A DNA stretch of 46,604 nucleotides from a virus. The first letter of the stretch is position 1, and each line of letters begins with the position of its first letter. The notes beneath the pieces were generated by a model. The model had not been told where the DNA came from. It saw only the letters and a program-made list of their open reading frames with translations, and did not search any database. Position numbers and translations under genes: made by a program. The stretch lies in IMG/VR virus record IMGVR_UViG_3300044632_001448, positions 1 to 46,604 of that record. One strand, written 5' to 3'. Positions 19,744 to 28,628 of this stretch are shown here, one piece after another.

Positions 19744-22115
19744 TTCCAACTTCCCTTATTTTGTTTTTCACCTTCTTTGTGTCCATTATCAGATCTATTT
19801 TTAGATTTATTTCGAACACGTAGATTATTTATGCCTTTTGAACCACCGTTTCTTAAAGGCTTTTTGTGATCAATGTCTTTACCATCCCCCTTGCGAACTT
19901 TGCCTTTTTTAATCATAAGTTCTCTGGCAGCGGTTCGGGCAGCTCGTTCTTTTCTCTGCTTTGCTTTGCCGTGGTAGTTCTTGTATTCTTTCTTGTAATC
20001 TCTTTCGTATTCTTCATCAACCATATCCATAAAATTATGCATTGCTTCCGGATTTTCTAGAACCCGGACCATTACTCTTTCATAGAGTCTTTTTAGAATA
20101 CTTTCATAATTGATATCTTCAGTTTCTTCAAGAAGAACAGAAGAACCACCTTCAAAAAGATTTCCTTCTTCTGGAGTCAAAATTCCAGATCTAACCATAC
20201 TGGTCAATACAAAATTATTTGTCAAAGCTTCGATAAGAATATCGTTTACAAATATCTCTGCTTCACCCAGCATTTGAGTTGTGATCTTTTCGTTATTTTC
20301 TACAGGTATCTTTATTGTTTTCTTTCCAATTCTTACGTAGTTGTATTGAACTGCGTTAAGATCTTTAGGAGAGAATCCCGGCAACAAGCTGGCATTCATG
20401 GAAATGTCATTGTTGTTTACCATATTTTGAACAAGCAACTGCATTGGATTGATTGTCTTAATATCAACCAAAATATCCTTTAAGGAAGACTTGTTTTCTT
20501 TTGCTTCAACGATTGCTGTAAACTTTTTCAATTTTTCTGCAGAAGAAGTTTTATAACTTCCTATGTTCGATGTGGTCATTACGTCCTTTGCTGGTTTGAA
20601 CTCAAGATCCACACTTTGTGCAATTTCATTAAAATAATCATCAGTCATTGGAAATACACCATTGACTGTGACAAGATGATTGGGTGCCATTTCAGGTGGA
20701 ACAATGTTGTCTCCTCTTATAGCCGACTTCAAAAGAATCGAAGCAATGGCGGTTTTGAGGGGTGACTTTTCTGAAGATTTGGCACCTTTCAGGAGTGATT
20801 TGCCTGCAGTAAGCCAGCTATCCTGATAATTGCTTAATGATGCTGCTGGATTCAAATTACCATTTTCATCGATAATTGGTCCAATATCATTTCCTTGAGA
20901 ATCTTTTAATTTTAATGATTGTAATTCTTTTACAAGTTTTTCATCCTTTAATATAGATGGAAGCATTTCATCTGGTATTAAAGTAGTTGAAAACTTTGCG
21001 GTAAGTTCGGATCCTTGTTGCATAAGAGCAGAAAGCTTTGGATCATTTTGTATCATCTCTGGGCTGCTCATTGCCTGCATTAAAGCATTGCCAACCAAGC
21101 CTTTGAACGACTTGTTTGACTGATCGAATTGATTTGTGGAAAGTGCAATTTCACCACCTGCAGAAATCTTAAACTTATAGTTTCCACATTCCATGTCAAC
21201 AGAACCTTCGGAGTTAACTCCTTTTGTTCCGTTTTCTACGTTGGAGACAAGATTTTGAATGCACTCGTCACCAATCTGAGAAAGAATTTTCTTGGCGGTA
21301 AAGAAAGCAGTTCTTGTAAATTCTGTTGCAGTTGGAGCCACAGCAGAATAAGTTTGCATTTCTTGTTCGCCAGCACCGGCCTTAATCTTTGCCAAAAACA
21401 CCAAAGCATTTAAGACTTGTTGGTTGTATGGTAAATTAGAAATAGGACTAATGTTGAACTTGACGCTGAGAGCTTCATAGCTCATATTGTCAAAGTCAAC
21501 GTTTGATGGTGGTTTGCGCAACATCTTGAAATACTCTTGACGCATTTCAAGAGGCATTTGTGAAAGTTGAGCACCATCCATTTGAGACATGGCCTTGAAA
21601 ATATCTTCTTTAGAAAGACGTTTTCCTTTTCTTGGTGATTCTTCTTGATCTTGCTCCGATGGCTTTTGTTCTTTTTTGGTTTCTTTTTTCTCTTCCTCTT
21701 TGCCCTTACCTTCTTTCTTAGAAGGCTCTTTGGTCTTTACGTCACCAAACAAAAGTTGAGATGCGCGAGTTTGTTCAAACTTTGGATCTTTTGTTGCTTG
21801 TTGGGCTTCTTCTAGGCTTAGGCTTTCTTTGCTCAAAAGCTCATGTCTACCCTTGTCATAGGAATCTTTAAAAATTAATTGAACCCGACCGCTGCCAGTT
21901 CTAACTAAAATTACTTCTTTAATTAGTTCTTGCTTAGATTTCTTTTCTCTGGGAATCTGCTTGGCTCTTTCAGCGCGCTTGCGTGCAGCATCCTTGGCCT
22001 TGTTATCGGTTGCGTTTGATTTTAGACGCTCTTTGCGCATGGATTGGCCTGTTTTGGCTGTTTTATCCATGCTGCGAGCTTCGTCCAATTTTAGTATAAG
22101 ATCGGTGAAGTTCAT
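19740..22115 (-). CDS. Large structural-type protein with C-terminal HNH-like domain
   Basis: 791 residues. Residues 1-70 are basic and helical; 130-170 is a low-complexity Lys/Glu linker (KEGKGKEEEKKETKKEQKPS). The middle is a large helical/beta body with no known match. Residues about 700-791 form an HNH-type block: RKERAARTAARELMIKKGKV, GDGKDIDHKKPLRNGGSKGI (IDHK...LRNGG) and NNLRVRNKSKNRS. This end recurs on T4-like virion proteins and may be a DNA-binding rather than a cutting domain. Late box 7 nt upstream, no Shine-Dalgarno. The stop is coupled to the next gene. Confidence 0.65.
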   Translation of the reverse strand: MNFTDLILKLDEARSMDKTAKTGQSMRKERLKSNATDNKAKDAARKRAERAKQIPREKKSKQELIKEVILVRTGSGRVQLIFKDSYDKGRHELLSKESLSLEEAQQATKDPKFEQTRASQLLFGDVKTKEPSKKEGKGKEEEKKETKKEQKPSEQDQEESPRKGKRLSKEDIFKAMSQMDGAQLSQMPLEMRQEYFKMLRKPPSNVDFDNMSYEALSVKFNISPISNLPYNQQVLNALVFLAKIKAGAGEQEMQTYSAVAPTATEFTRTAFFTAKKILSQIGDECIQNLVSNVENGTKGVNSEGSVDMECGNYKFKISAGGEIALSTNQFDQSNKSFKGLVGNALMQAMSSPEMIQNDPKLSALMQQGSELTAKFSTTLIPDEMLPSILKDEKLVKELQSLKLKDSQGNDIGPIIDENGNLNPAASLSNYQDSWLTAGKSLLKGAKSSEKSPLKTAIASILLKSAIRGDNIVPPEMAPNHLVTVNGVFPMTDDYFNEIAQSVDLEFKPAKDVMTTSNIGSYKTSSAEKLKKFTAIVEAKENKSSLKDILVDIKTINPMQLLVQNMVNNNDISMNASLLPGFSPKDLNAVQYNYVRIGKKTIKIPVENNEKITTQMLGEAEIFVNDILIEALTNNFVLTSMVRSGILTPEEGNLFEGGSSVLLEETEDINYESILKRLYERVMVRVLENPEAMHNFMDMVDEEYERDYKKEYKNYHGKAKQRKERAARTAARELMIKKGKVRKGDGKDIDHKKPLRNGGSKGINNLRVRNKSKNRSDNGHKEGEKQNKGSWK

Positions 22116-22122
22116 CTCAAAT

Positions 22123-22129
22123 TATTTAG
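22123..22129 (-). promoter_or_regulatory. Late promoter box, CTAAATA
   Basis: Box, ATTTGAG (7 nt), ATG 22115. It overlaps the 3' end of the preceding gene. Confidence 0.6.
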
Positions 22130-22725
22130 CCTTCAGAAGATTCATTATATTTTTCTAAAGGATTATATAGCTTTAAATTTTTATAAGTTTTGGCTTTACC
22201 TACGGCTACTTTTCTGAGATTTGCATAATCCAAATTGTTTACTCTGGCAAATTCACTTAAATTTGGAATTTGCAAAATTTCATTAGTATTAATATCAACT
22301 AGTGTTACTGCATTGGTTATTGCAATTTTTTTATTCTTTTCTTTCTTTTCTTTTAAATGACTACCAGTAGTTTCTTTTACAGGACGTATTTCAACAGCAG
22401 TCCAGCCTTTATAGGTCTTTCGTTTACCATTTAAAAGTTCACATATTTTTACTGCAGTGAGGCCATTTTGTTTTCCAAATTCCGTCATATTCTCAAAGAA
22501 TACTTTTTCACCACTGTCGGCTCGTTTTAGCCAATATCCATTCTTTTCGTCAACAGGACTAGTCCATTTCCAATATCTTCCATCTTGCTTGAAGAAACCA
22601 CCATTTTGTTGGACAAACAAAGCTCTAAATTTTGCAGCTTTTGAATTGTCATTCATTTGCTGCCAGAGCTTTGTTCCCCTACTGTTTACTGTTTCTTCTA
22701 GAGTTTTATTCTGTTGGTAATGCAT
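22126..22725 (-). CDS. Tandem NUMOD-like DNA-binding protein without nuclease domain
   Basis: 199 residues. Two copies of a helix-turn-helix module typical of intron-homing endonuclease tails: FFENMTEFGKQNGLTAVKIC then LLNGKRKTYKGW (about residues 75-110), and IPNLSEFARVNNLDYANLRK then VAVGKAKTYKNLKLY (about 152-190). The N-terminal 70 residues contain GGFFKQDGRYWKWTSPVDEK, a possible AP2-like or other sheet. No catalytic nuclease motif is visible. ATG overlaps the upstream nuclease gene by 20 nt. It may be a regulator or a remnant of a homing nuclease. Confidence 0.55.
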   Translation of the reverse strand: MHYQQNKTLEETVNSRGTKLWQQMNDNSKAAKFRALFVQQNGGFFKQDGRYWKWTSPVDEKNGYWLKRADSGEKVFFENMTEFGKQNGLTAVKICELLNGKRKTYKGWTAVEIRPVKETTGSHLKEKKEKNKKIAITNAVTLVDINTNEILQIPNLSEFARVNNLDYANLRKVAVGKAKTYKNLKLYNPLEKYNESSEG

Positions 22726-23380
22726 TTAATTCTCTATATTTTTTTATCAAATTAAAAAGATGTTTCACGTAATGCAAAGGCTTACCTTGAAACACCTGAA
22801 GAATACCATCTTCGCATGCAATTATTATTGCAAAGTTTTCTACAATTATTCCTGTTCTTTCTTGAAACATCAATGCATATGCCGTGGCCTGTGCAAAGTA
22901 ATTATCAATATCTTGTTTTCTTTTTTCTTTAGTACTTGCTTTAAAATCTATGATAGACAATTTCCCATCATATTCTGCAATGCAATCCGTTCTTCCGGCT
23001 AACCCTAAAGTTTTTGACCATAGAGGGGTTTCAATAGCAATAATATTGTCTATCTTGTCTATTTCTGGCTTTGCTAATGCAAATAAAGATTTTTGCATGG
23101 AGTGAACTTCATCCATGTTTATTTCTTCATTGTTTATGTAATTTTCAAGAAGCGAGTGAAATTTAGTTCCGCGAGATGTTACTCTCTTGCTTTCTTCTGG
23201 ATTTTTGGCTCGCCAATTTGCAAAAAACTTTTGTTTTTCAAAACCAACTACGGTAGTGACGCTGGGAAAAGTTCCTTCAGGAGTCTCATAAAATCGTTTA
23301 CCGTCTACGGTTACTTCTTTCAAAGAACCATTTAATATAGTAGGATTATGAGTAAACTTCTTAAAATTAGATAACGACAT
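22706..23380 (-). CDS. PD-(D/E)XK nuclease (RecB/Cas4-like exonuclease)
   Basis: 224 residues. Core signature: RGTKFHSLLENYI (conserved His), GRTDCIAEYDGKLSIIDFKA (Asp, then IIDFK with D and K of the PD-(D/E)XK core, about residues 128-147), and YFAQATAYALMF (QxxxY motif). This arrangement is that of RecB-family and Cas4-like exonucleases common in T4-like phages. Metal-dependent DNA cleavage would serve recombination or host DNA breakdown. AAGGTG precedes ATG by 9 nt, and a TTAAATA box lies 26 nt upstream, so this late-type unit has a leader. Confidence 0.78.
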   Translation of the reverse strand: MSLSNFKKFTHNPTILNGSLKEVTVDGKRFYETPEGTFPSVTTVVGFEKQKFFANWRAKNPEESKRVTSRGTKFHSLLENYINNEEINMDEVHSMQKSLFALAKPEIDKIDNIIAIETPLWSKTLGLAGRTDCIAEYDGKLSIIDFKASTKEKRKQDIDNYFAQATAYALMFQERTGIIVENFAIIIACEDGILQVFQGKPLHYVKHLFNLIKKYRELNALPTE

Positions 23381-23405
23381 GATAATTCACCTTATAATAA
23401 CACAT

Positions 23406-23413
23406 ATATTTAA
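23406..23413 (-). promoter_or_regulatory. Possible late promoter box, TTAAATA
   Basis: TTAAATA on the minus strand, 26 nt from ATG 23380. Unlike boxes at 5-8 nt, it leaves a leader with a Shine-Dalgarno. Confidence 0.4.
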
Positions 23414-23424
23414 CAATGCCAGAA

Positions 23425-24545
<1,121 letters not shown>

Positions 24546-24546
<1 letters not shown>

Positions 24547-25676
24547 TACATTCCCTTGCGGCGGCTAGCTGCTCTGGCAATTCTCTCTTCCATATCTGCT
24601 TTCTTCTGAGCTTCTTCTTCAGATTCATCTGCAGCATTTTGAGCCATTTTGGCTTGGTTACCACCAGCAACTCCGGTAGCCTTTGTATTTAACTGTTCTG
24701 CAGATGTTCCTTTTCCTGTCATCTTTCCGTAGATGTCATAAATTCCTTTACCCGCAACATCAGAAACCGTGGTTCCCTTTTCATCTACTTCTATATTAGA
24801 AATTGCTTCACCAGCTTTATAGCCACCATAAGCAGCCAATCCAGCTAATGCTCCTGTTCCTGCAGCTACGCCAGCAGCCTTTAGACCAATAAGACCACCA
24901 CCTTTAAGAGCAGTTCCTGCTGCAGCAGCAGCTGTACCAAAGCCTGCACCACCTACAGCTTCACCAGAAATATCTCTTGCAACTTGATTTTCAACACCAG
25001 CAACATCCATTGCTGTATCCGAAATTCCTCTTCCAACTTCATAACCTACCATTCCTGCGCCAAATCCTGCAAGACCTCTTCCTAATCCTTTGGCCATATT
25101 AATCGATTTTTGTCCTACGGATGGTTTACCAGATGATGGTGTTACTTTTGCGGATCCAGCAGTAGGGGGAGCAGATTTCTTAGCGGCTGCAGCCTGTCTA
25201 GCTGCTTCGGCTTCCGCTTGTTGTTTACCTTGCGCAGCTTTTCTCATTTCTTCTGCTTTTTGCTTTATATAATCATCAAAGCCAGCTTCACTTGGTCTCG
25301 GAGCTCTTCCTGCTGATGGATTTGGTGCAGATTTTGGAGTTGGTTTTGGTTCTGCTTTTGGTTCTGGTTTTGCTTGTGGCTTAGGTTCGGGTTTTGGTTC
25401 TGCTTTTGGTTCAGGTTTTGAAGCTGGTTCTGCTTTTGGTTCTGTTTTTGTTTGACCTTTAGCTTGTCTTGCTTTTTCTCTTTTATTTCTAAGAGTTTCA
25501 CGCATAGCAGCAGCCTGTTCTGGATTTTGTGCATTTCCAGACACCCATGCTTCAATTTGTTCGTCGCTCATTCCACTTATATCTTCACTTAGAATTGTAT
25601 ATAAAGAAGAAAGCTTTTCATATTTTTCTTGTAAAGAAATTGCTTTATTGTAATAAAGTTTAGTTATTTGGTCCAT
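24546..25676 (-). CDS. Structural-type protein with Pro/Glu/Lys linker and Gly/Ala-rich hydrophobic region
   Basis: 376 residues. Helical N-terminus (residues 1-70), a PKAEPKPEPKPQ-type linker (about 75-115), an Ala/Gln-rich helix, then from about 200 a Gly/Ala-rich hydrophobic tract (GLGRGLAGFGAGMVGYEVGR, then GTAAAAAGTALKGGGLIGLK) resembling membrane-inserting segments of ejection or pore proteins. The role in virion DNA entry is inference. AGGA precedes the start; 2 nt separate it from the upstream stop. Confidence 0.5.
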
Positions 25677-25678
25677 GA

Positions 25679-27034
25679 TTAAATCCTATAAGTTTTTGGA
25701 GCTGTTTGTGATGTAGATTGTGTTTTTGTGCCAGTTTGTGATTGGCTTGCCATCTTTGTTTCAGCTTCTTTTCTTCTAACTTCATCAGCTCTTTTAGCTA
25801 GATCTGCAACAACTGAACGATTTTCTGCGTCTTTGGCTGCTTTTTGTTCTGGAGTTCTAAATTTAATTTCAGCTTCTCTTTGAGCCATTCCTGCAATCTT
25901 CTCATCAGACATATCTTTTGAGCCTTGTAGTTCTCTTTGAGCTCTTAGTCTATTGACTGCGATTGTTCCTCTGCCACTGGCAGATTGTTTAGACATATCA
26001 ATCTGACCCATTCTAACAAGTCTTTCCTCGGCCTCTTGTCTTCTTTGTTGATTTCTATTTGCCCAATAAGATTTTCTTCCCTCAATATACTTTTGTTTAT
26101 CTTGGTCTGATGGTGCTTGATTGGGTTTTGTTGGTTTGTCGCCAAAGATTCCGCTTTGACCGCCTCTATTTGGATCGTTCATTGCAGCTATTTGATCCGG
26201 AGTTTGTTGAGTTATGTCTTTACCAACAAATGTTTGATCACCAGAAGTCTGAGCTGGCTCTGAAACAGGAGTTGGTGCTGCTGGTGTTTCTTCGGCTGCA
26301 GCTGCTTGTGTTTCTTCTGGAGAAGCTATTTGTGAATCGGGTACCCAAGATGGTTTTGGACTATATTGTCTTCCAGAACCTGTTGTTACAACATCTGGGG
26401 CACCAACTTCTCTACGTTCTGCTTCATCTGCAGCAATTTGATTGAGACCTTCTTCTCTTTTTAGTTTACCAGACAATTCACGCATTCTCATTTGTTCTGC
26501 TGTAAGTGGAACACCGGGCTTAGTAACTTGGTTTTCAATTTCTTTTTCTAGGTCAGCTGAAGTCAGACCACTTCCACCTGCAGATTGTTCAAGATCAAAT
26601 TGATCTTGACTACGTGCCATAGCAGAACGAATTTTATTTTGTCTTGCTCTTTCTTGTGATTGCTCACCAGACATCGTTTTAGACGGAGGTAAAAAATCTT
26701 TGGCTTTAGCTGTCAATCCGCCCACCAAATCATCCCACCAACCTTCATTTAATGATCTGAATGGATTGGTATCCATATTCTTAGTAAAAGCTTTGCATTC
26801 TGGCTTAAATCTTTTTTCATTATTTTGAATTTGATCTAATGCTTGACGAATGGTATTAACGGTGTTAGAATTACTACCGTTCGTTGATTGTTTATAAGGC
26901 TTATTCTGTTCTAAGATAGTTTTTACACTATCAACAACTCTAGAAGGTTTATTAACATTTTCGTTAATTTTCTTCTTTGAGGACATAAAATCCTTAACTT
27001 CCCAATAAAATTGTCTATCTTGTTTTTTATCCAT
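25679..27034 (-). CDS. Gln/Glu/Ala-rich probable virion protein
   Basis: 451 residues. N-terminal MDKKQDRQFYWEVKDFMSSK, a WWDDLVGGLTAKAKDFLPP helix near 100, then a long low-complexity, highly charged helical region (QNKIRSAMARSQDQFDLEQS and AEEETPAAPTPVSEPAQ-like linker) to the C-terminus. No family. Together with the two following genes it forms a group of disordered structural proteins. The CTAAATA box is 10 nt upstream; no Shine-Dalgarno. Confidence 0.5.
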   Translation of the reverse strand: MDKKQDRQFYWEVKDFMSSKKKINENVNKPSRVVDSVKTILEQNKPYKQSTNGSNSNTVNTIRQALDQIQNNEKRFKPECKAFTKNMDTNPFRSLNEGWWDDLVGGLTAKAKDFLPPSKTMSGEQSQERARQNKIRSAMARSQDQFDLEQSAGGSGLTSADLEKEIENQVTKPGVPLTAEQMRMRELSGKLKREEGLNQIAADEAERREVGAPDVVTTGSGRQYSPKPSWVPDSQIASPEETQAAAAEETPAAPTPVSEPAQTSGDQTFVGKDITQQTPDQIAAMNDPNRGGQSGIFGDKPTKPNQAPSDQDKQKYIEGRKSYWANRNQQRRQEAEERLVRMGQIDMSKQSASGRGTIAVNRLRAQRELQGSKDMSDEKIAGMAQREAEIKFRTPEQKAAKDAENRSVVADLAKRADEVRRKEAETKMASQSQTGTKTQSTSQTAPKTYRI

Positions 27035-27044
27035 GGCTGTAAAA

Positions 27045-27051
27045 TATTTAG
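27045..27051 (-). promoter_or_regulatory. Late promoter box, CTAAATA
   Basis: Box, 10 nt (TTTTACAGCC), ATG 27034. It faces away from the plus-strand box at 27058. Confidence 0.5.
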
Positions 27052-27057
27052 ATTTTC

Positions 27058-27064
27058 ATAAATA
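27058..27064 (+). promoter_or_regulatory. Late-type box ATAAATA for HNH gene
   Basis: ATAAATA, 10 nt, ATG 27075, with AAAAGG in the gap. Only 6 bp from the oppositely directed box at 27045-27051. Confidence 0.5.
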
Positions 27065-27074
27065 CTTAAAAGGT

Positions 27075-27560
27075 ATGAAAAAGCAGGTTCTCTTGCTAAA
27101 TCAAGATAGTACACCGCTCAATATTATCACTATCTCTAAAGCTTTTAAGCTAGTTGCTAAAAATAAAGTTTGGATAGACGATTCACAAGAATGCTACGAG
27201 ATAGCATCAATATCAAAAATTATTAAAATTCCAAAGATTTTAATATTAAAATATTACGTAAAATTGCCCTATAAAAGGGCTAGCGCAAATAGAAAAAATA
27301 TACTTAGAAGAGACAACTATTGCTGTCAATACTGTGGTATTGACTTATGTGATAAAACTGCTACTTTGGATCATATTATTCCAAAATCCAAAGGTGGAGC
27401 GTCCAATTGGGTCAATCTTGTGACGGCATGCAAAGATTGCAATCTTTTTAAAGGAAACAAAAGCCTAAAAGAAGCAAAAATGCAACTTAAGTCAAAACCA
27501 AAAGAACCTTCTTATGGATTTTTGTTTGACCAGATGCTAATTAGTTTTAGGAAACCTTAA
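27075..27560 (+). CDS. HNH endonuclease
   Basis: 161 residues. N-terminal KKQVLLLNQDSTPLNIITIS is typical of a class of HNH proteins. The HNH core is RRDNYCCQYCGIDL (first CxxC), LDHIIPKSKGGASNWVNLVT (DH..P.S.GG...N) and ACKDCNLFKGNK (second CxxC), about residues 90-141, complete with zinc ligands and catalytic His. It cleaves DNA, perhaps as a free-standing homing nuclease or in packaging. ATG 27075 is chosen for AAAAGG 3-7 nt upstream; an in-frame ATG at 27033 lies before the promoter. Confidence 0.85.
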   Translation: MKKQVLLLNQDSTPLNIITISKAFKLVAKNKVWIDDSQECYEIASISKIIKIPKILILKYYVKLPYKRASANRKNILRRDNYCCQYCGIDLCDKTATLDHIIPKSKGGASNWVNLVTACKDCNLFKGNKSLKEAKMQLKSKPKEPSYGFLFDQMLISFRKP

Positions 27561-27561
27561 T

Positions 27562-27861
27562 ATGCCGAATTATTCATTTAAATGTGATTCTTGTGACCAT
27601 TGTTTTGAGTTATTTTTAAAAATGAGCGAATCTGACACTCCATTAACGGAAAAGTGTCCAAATTGCAAAAAGAAAAAAGTAAAAAAAGATTGGTCGGAAC
27701 AAAAAAATTCTATCGCAATGGATACTACTCTTTCACCAACCAAAGTAAATGGTGGCGCTTGGAAAGAGGTAATGGATAGAGTTAAGTCAAATGTTCCAAA
27801 AAGATTCCACGATAAACTTAACTATTCTTCATCAATGAATGGGGGGCGTTATGTTAGGTAA
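27562..27861 (+). CDS. FmdB-type zinc-ribbon protein
   Basis: 99 residues. MPNYSFKCDSCDHCFELFLK and EKCPNCKKKKVKKDW give two CxxC pairs of an FmdB-like zinc ribbon at residues 8-11 and 33-36. The rest is charged with KRFHDKLNYSSSMNGGRYVR at the end. FmdB-like ribbons are frequent in phages and may bind DNA or proteins. It begins one base after the HNH stop (TAAT ATG). The 3' end overlaps the convergent gene by 30 nt. Confidence 0.75.
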   Translation: MPNYSFKCDSCDHCFELFLKMSESDTPLTEKCPNCKKKKVKKDWSEQKNSIAMDTTLSPTKVNGGAWKEVMDRVKSNVPKRFHDKLNYSSSMNGGRYVR

Positions 27862-28383
27862 CATCGCCTTCAAAATATAATAACTATCGATAACATCCGT
27901 AACCGGATTACTCAAAGTTTTCTGATCAAAGACCGACAAAAGATCGGTCTTTGTTTCTTTTGTGAAGGCTTCGTACATTGCCTGTTTGTCAGCATTACCT
28001 TTGCCCGTGGCGCATTTCTTTACTCTGGATGGCTCAATGATGGTCACTGGAATGGCAAGCTTATAGAGCTTATGCTTTAGGATTCCCATATTCTCAGCCA
28101 GATTAAATACCCGGCCTTTGGAACCAAATGAATACCCTTCTACGGCTATATCTGCAGCCCCTATACAAAGATTTGAAGCCCATTCCGATATGGTGTCAAA
28201 CCTATCAACATCCAGAACATATTCCTGAAAAGATTCCCCAGTAATATTTGGAGCAATTTTATCAGCATATTTTTTGGTATTTGTCAGATAATAAAAGAAA
28301 CAATTTTCAAATTTAAATTCTCTACGCTCATCATAGAGGCAGAGGCAGGGGCAGGTTATAGAGTAATCTATGCCTATTAACAT
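27832..28383 (-). CDS. RuvC-like nuclease (Holliday junction resolvase family)
   Basis: 183 residues. RNase H/RuvC fold: MLIGIDYSITCPCLCLYD (first catalytic Asp, GIDYS), ADIAVEGYSFGSKGRVFNLA (Glu in the VEGYxxG position) with ENMGILKHKLYKL, VTIIEPSRVKKCATGKGNAD (EPxxVKK..TGxGxAxK) and PVTDVIDSYYILKAM (final Asp). This set matches RuvC-like resolvases used by phages without T4 endonuclease VII. It would resolve branched DNA before packaging. Start 28383 is preferred to 28392; neither has a good Shine-Dalgarno. Confidence 0.82.
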   Translation of the reverse strand: MLIGIDYSITCPCLCLYDERREFKFENCFFYYLTNTKKYADKIAPNITGESFQEYVLDVDRFDTISEWASNLCIGAADIAVEGYSFGSKGRVFNLAENMGILKHKLYKLAIPVTIIEPSRVKKCATGKGNADKQAMYEAFTKETKTDLLSVFDQKTLSNPVTDVIDSYYILKAMLPNITPPIH

Positions 28384-28411
28384 ATGGAACATATATATCT
28401 ATACCTTGGTC

Positions 28412-28491
28412 AGAAGTGGTGGTTCCTTAGCAGTCTGATGAAATATACTTCGAACATCCCAAAAGGACTGCGTGGAATACCCACCACCTCT
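28412..28491 (-). ncRNA. Long hairpin leader before RuvC-like gene
   Basis: Between late box 28500-28506 and the RuvC-like ATG the leader folds into one imperfect hairpin: AGAGGTGGTGG (28491-28481) with CCACCACTTCT (28422-28412), TTCC with GGAA, and GCAGTC (28471-28466) with GACTGC (28435-28430); the apical loop is about 30 nt. No known riboswitch recognised. It could be a cis-acting leader or a small RNA. Confidence 0.5.
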
Positions 28492-28499
28492 GCCTAAAA

Positions 28500-28506
28500 T
28501 ATTTAT
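28500..28506 (-). promoter_or_regulatory. Late promoter box, ATAAATA
   Basis: ATAAATA (minus) right after the tRNA-Asn terminator; predicted transcripts start near 28494 and carry the hairpin leader. Confidence 0.5.
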
Positions 28507-28543
28507 GTAAAAATTCCACCCTTGTGGGGTGGAATTTTTTATT
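28505..28543 (-). terminator. Rho-independent terminator after tRNA-Asn
   Basis: Minus strand: AAATTCCACCCCACAAGGGTGGAATTTTTAC; stem ATTCCACCC/GGGTGGAAT with a CACAA loop and T-run. It ends the replication-gene transcript. Confidence 0.88.
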
Positions 28544-28548
28544 TTATG

Positions 28549-28621
28549 CTCCTCCGACTGGATTTGAACCAGTGACCCGAGAGTTAACAGCTCTCTGCTC
28601 TACCAGCTGAGCTACAGAGGA
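28549..28621 (-). tRNA. tRNA-Asn (GUU)
   Basis: 73 nt: acceptor TCCTCTG/CGGAGGA, D-arm GCTCAGCTGGTAGAGC, anticodon stem GAGAG/CTCTC with loop CTGTTAA (anticodon GTT), T-arm CACTGG/CCAGT with TTCAAAT. Discriminator G. It follows the reductase stop by 7 nt. Confidence 0.95.
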
Positions 28622-28628
28622 AAGTAAA

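Noticed and set aside
27033-27074. Longer N-terminus for the HNH gene from ATG 27033
   Set aside because: It would place the start before the ATAAATA box; ATG 27075 has AAAAGG and the typical family N-terminus.
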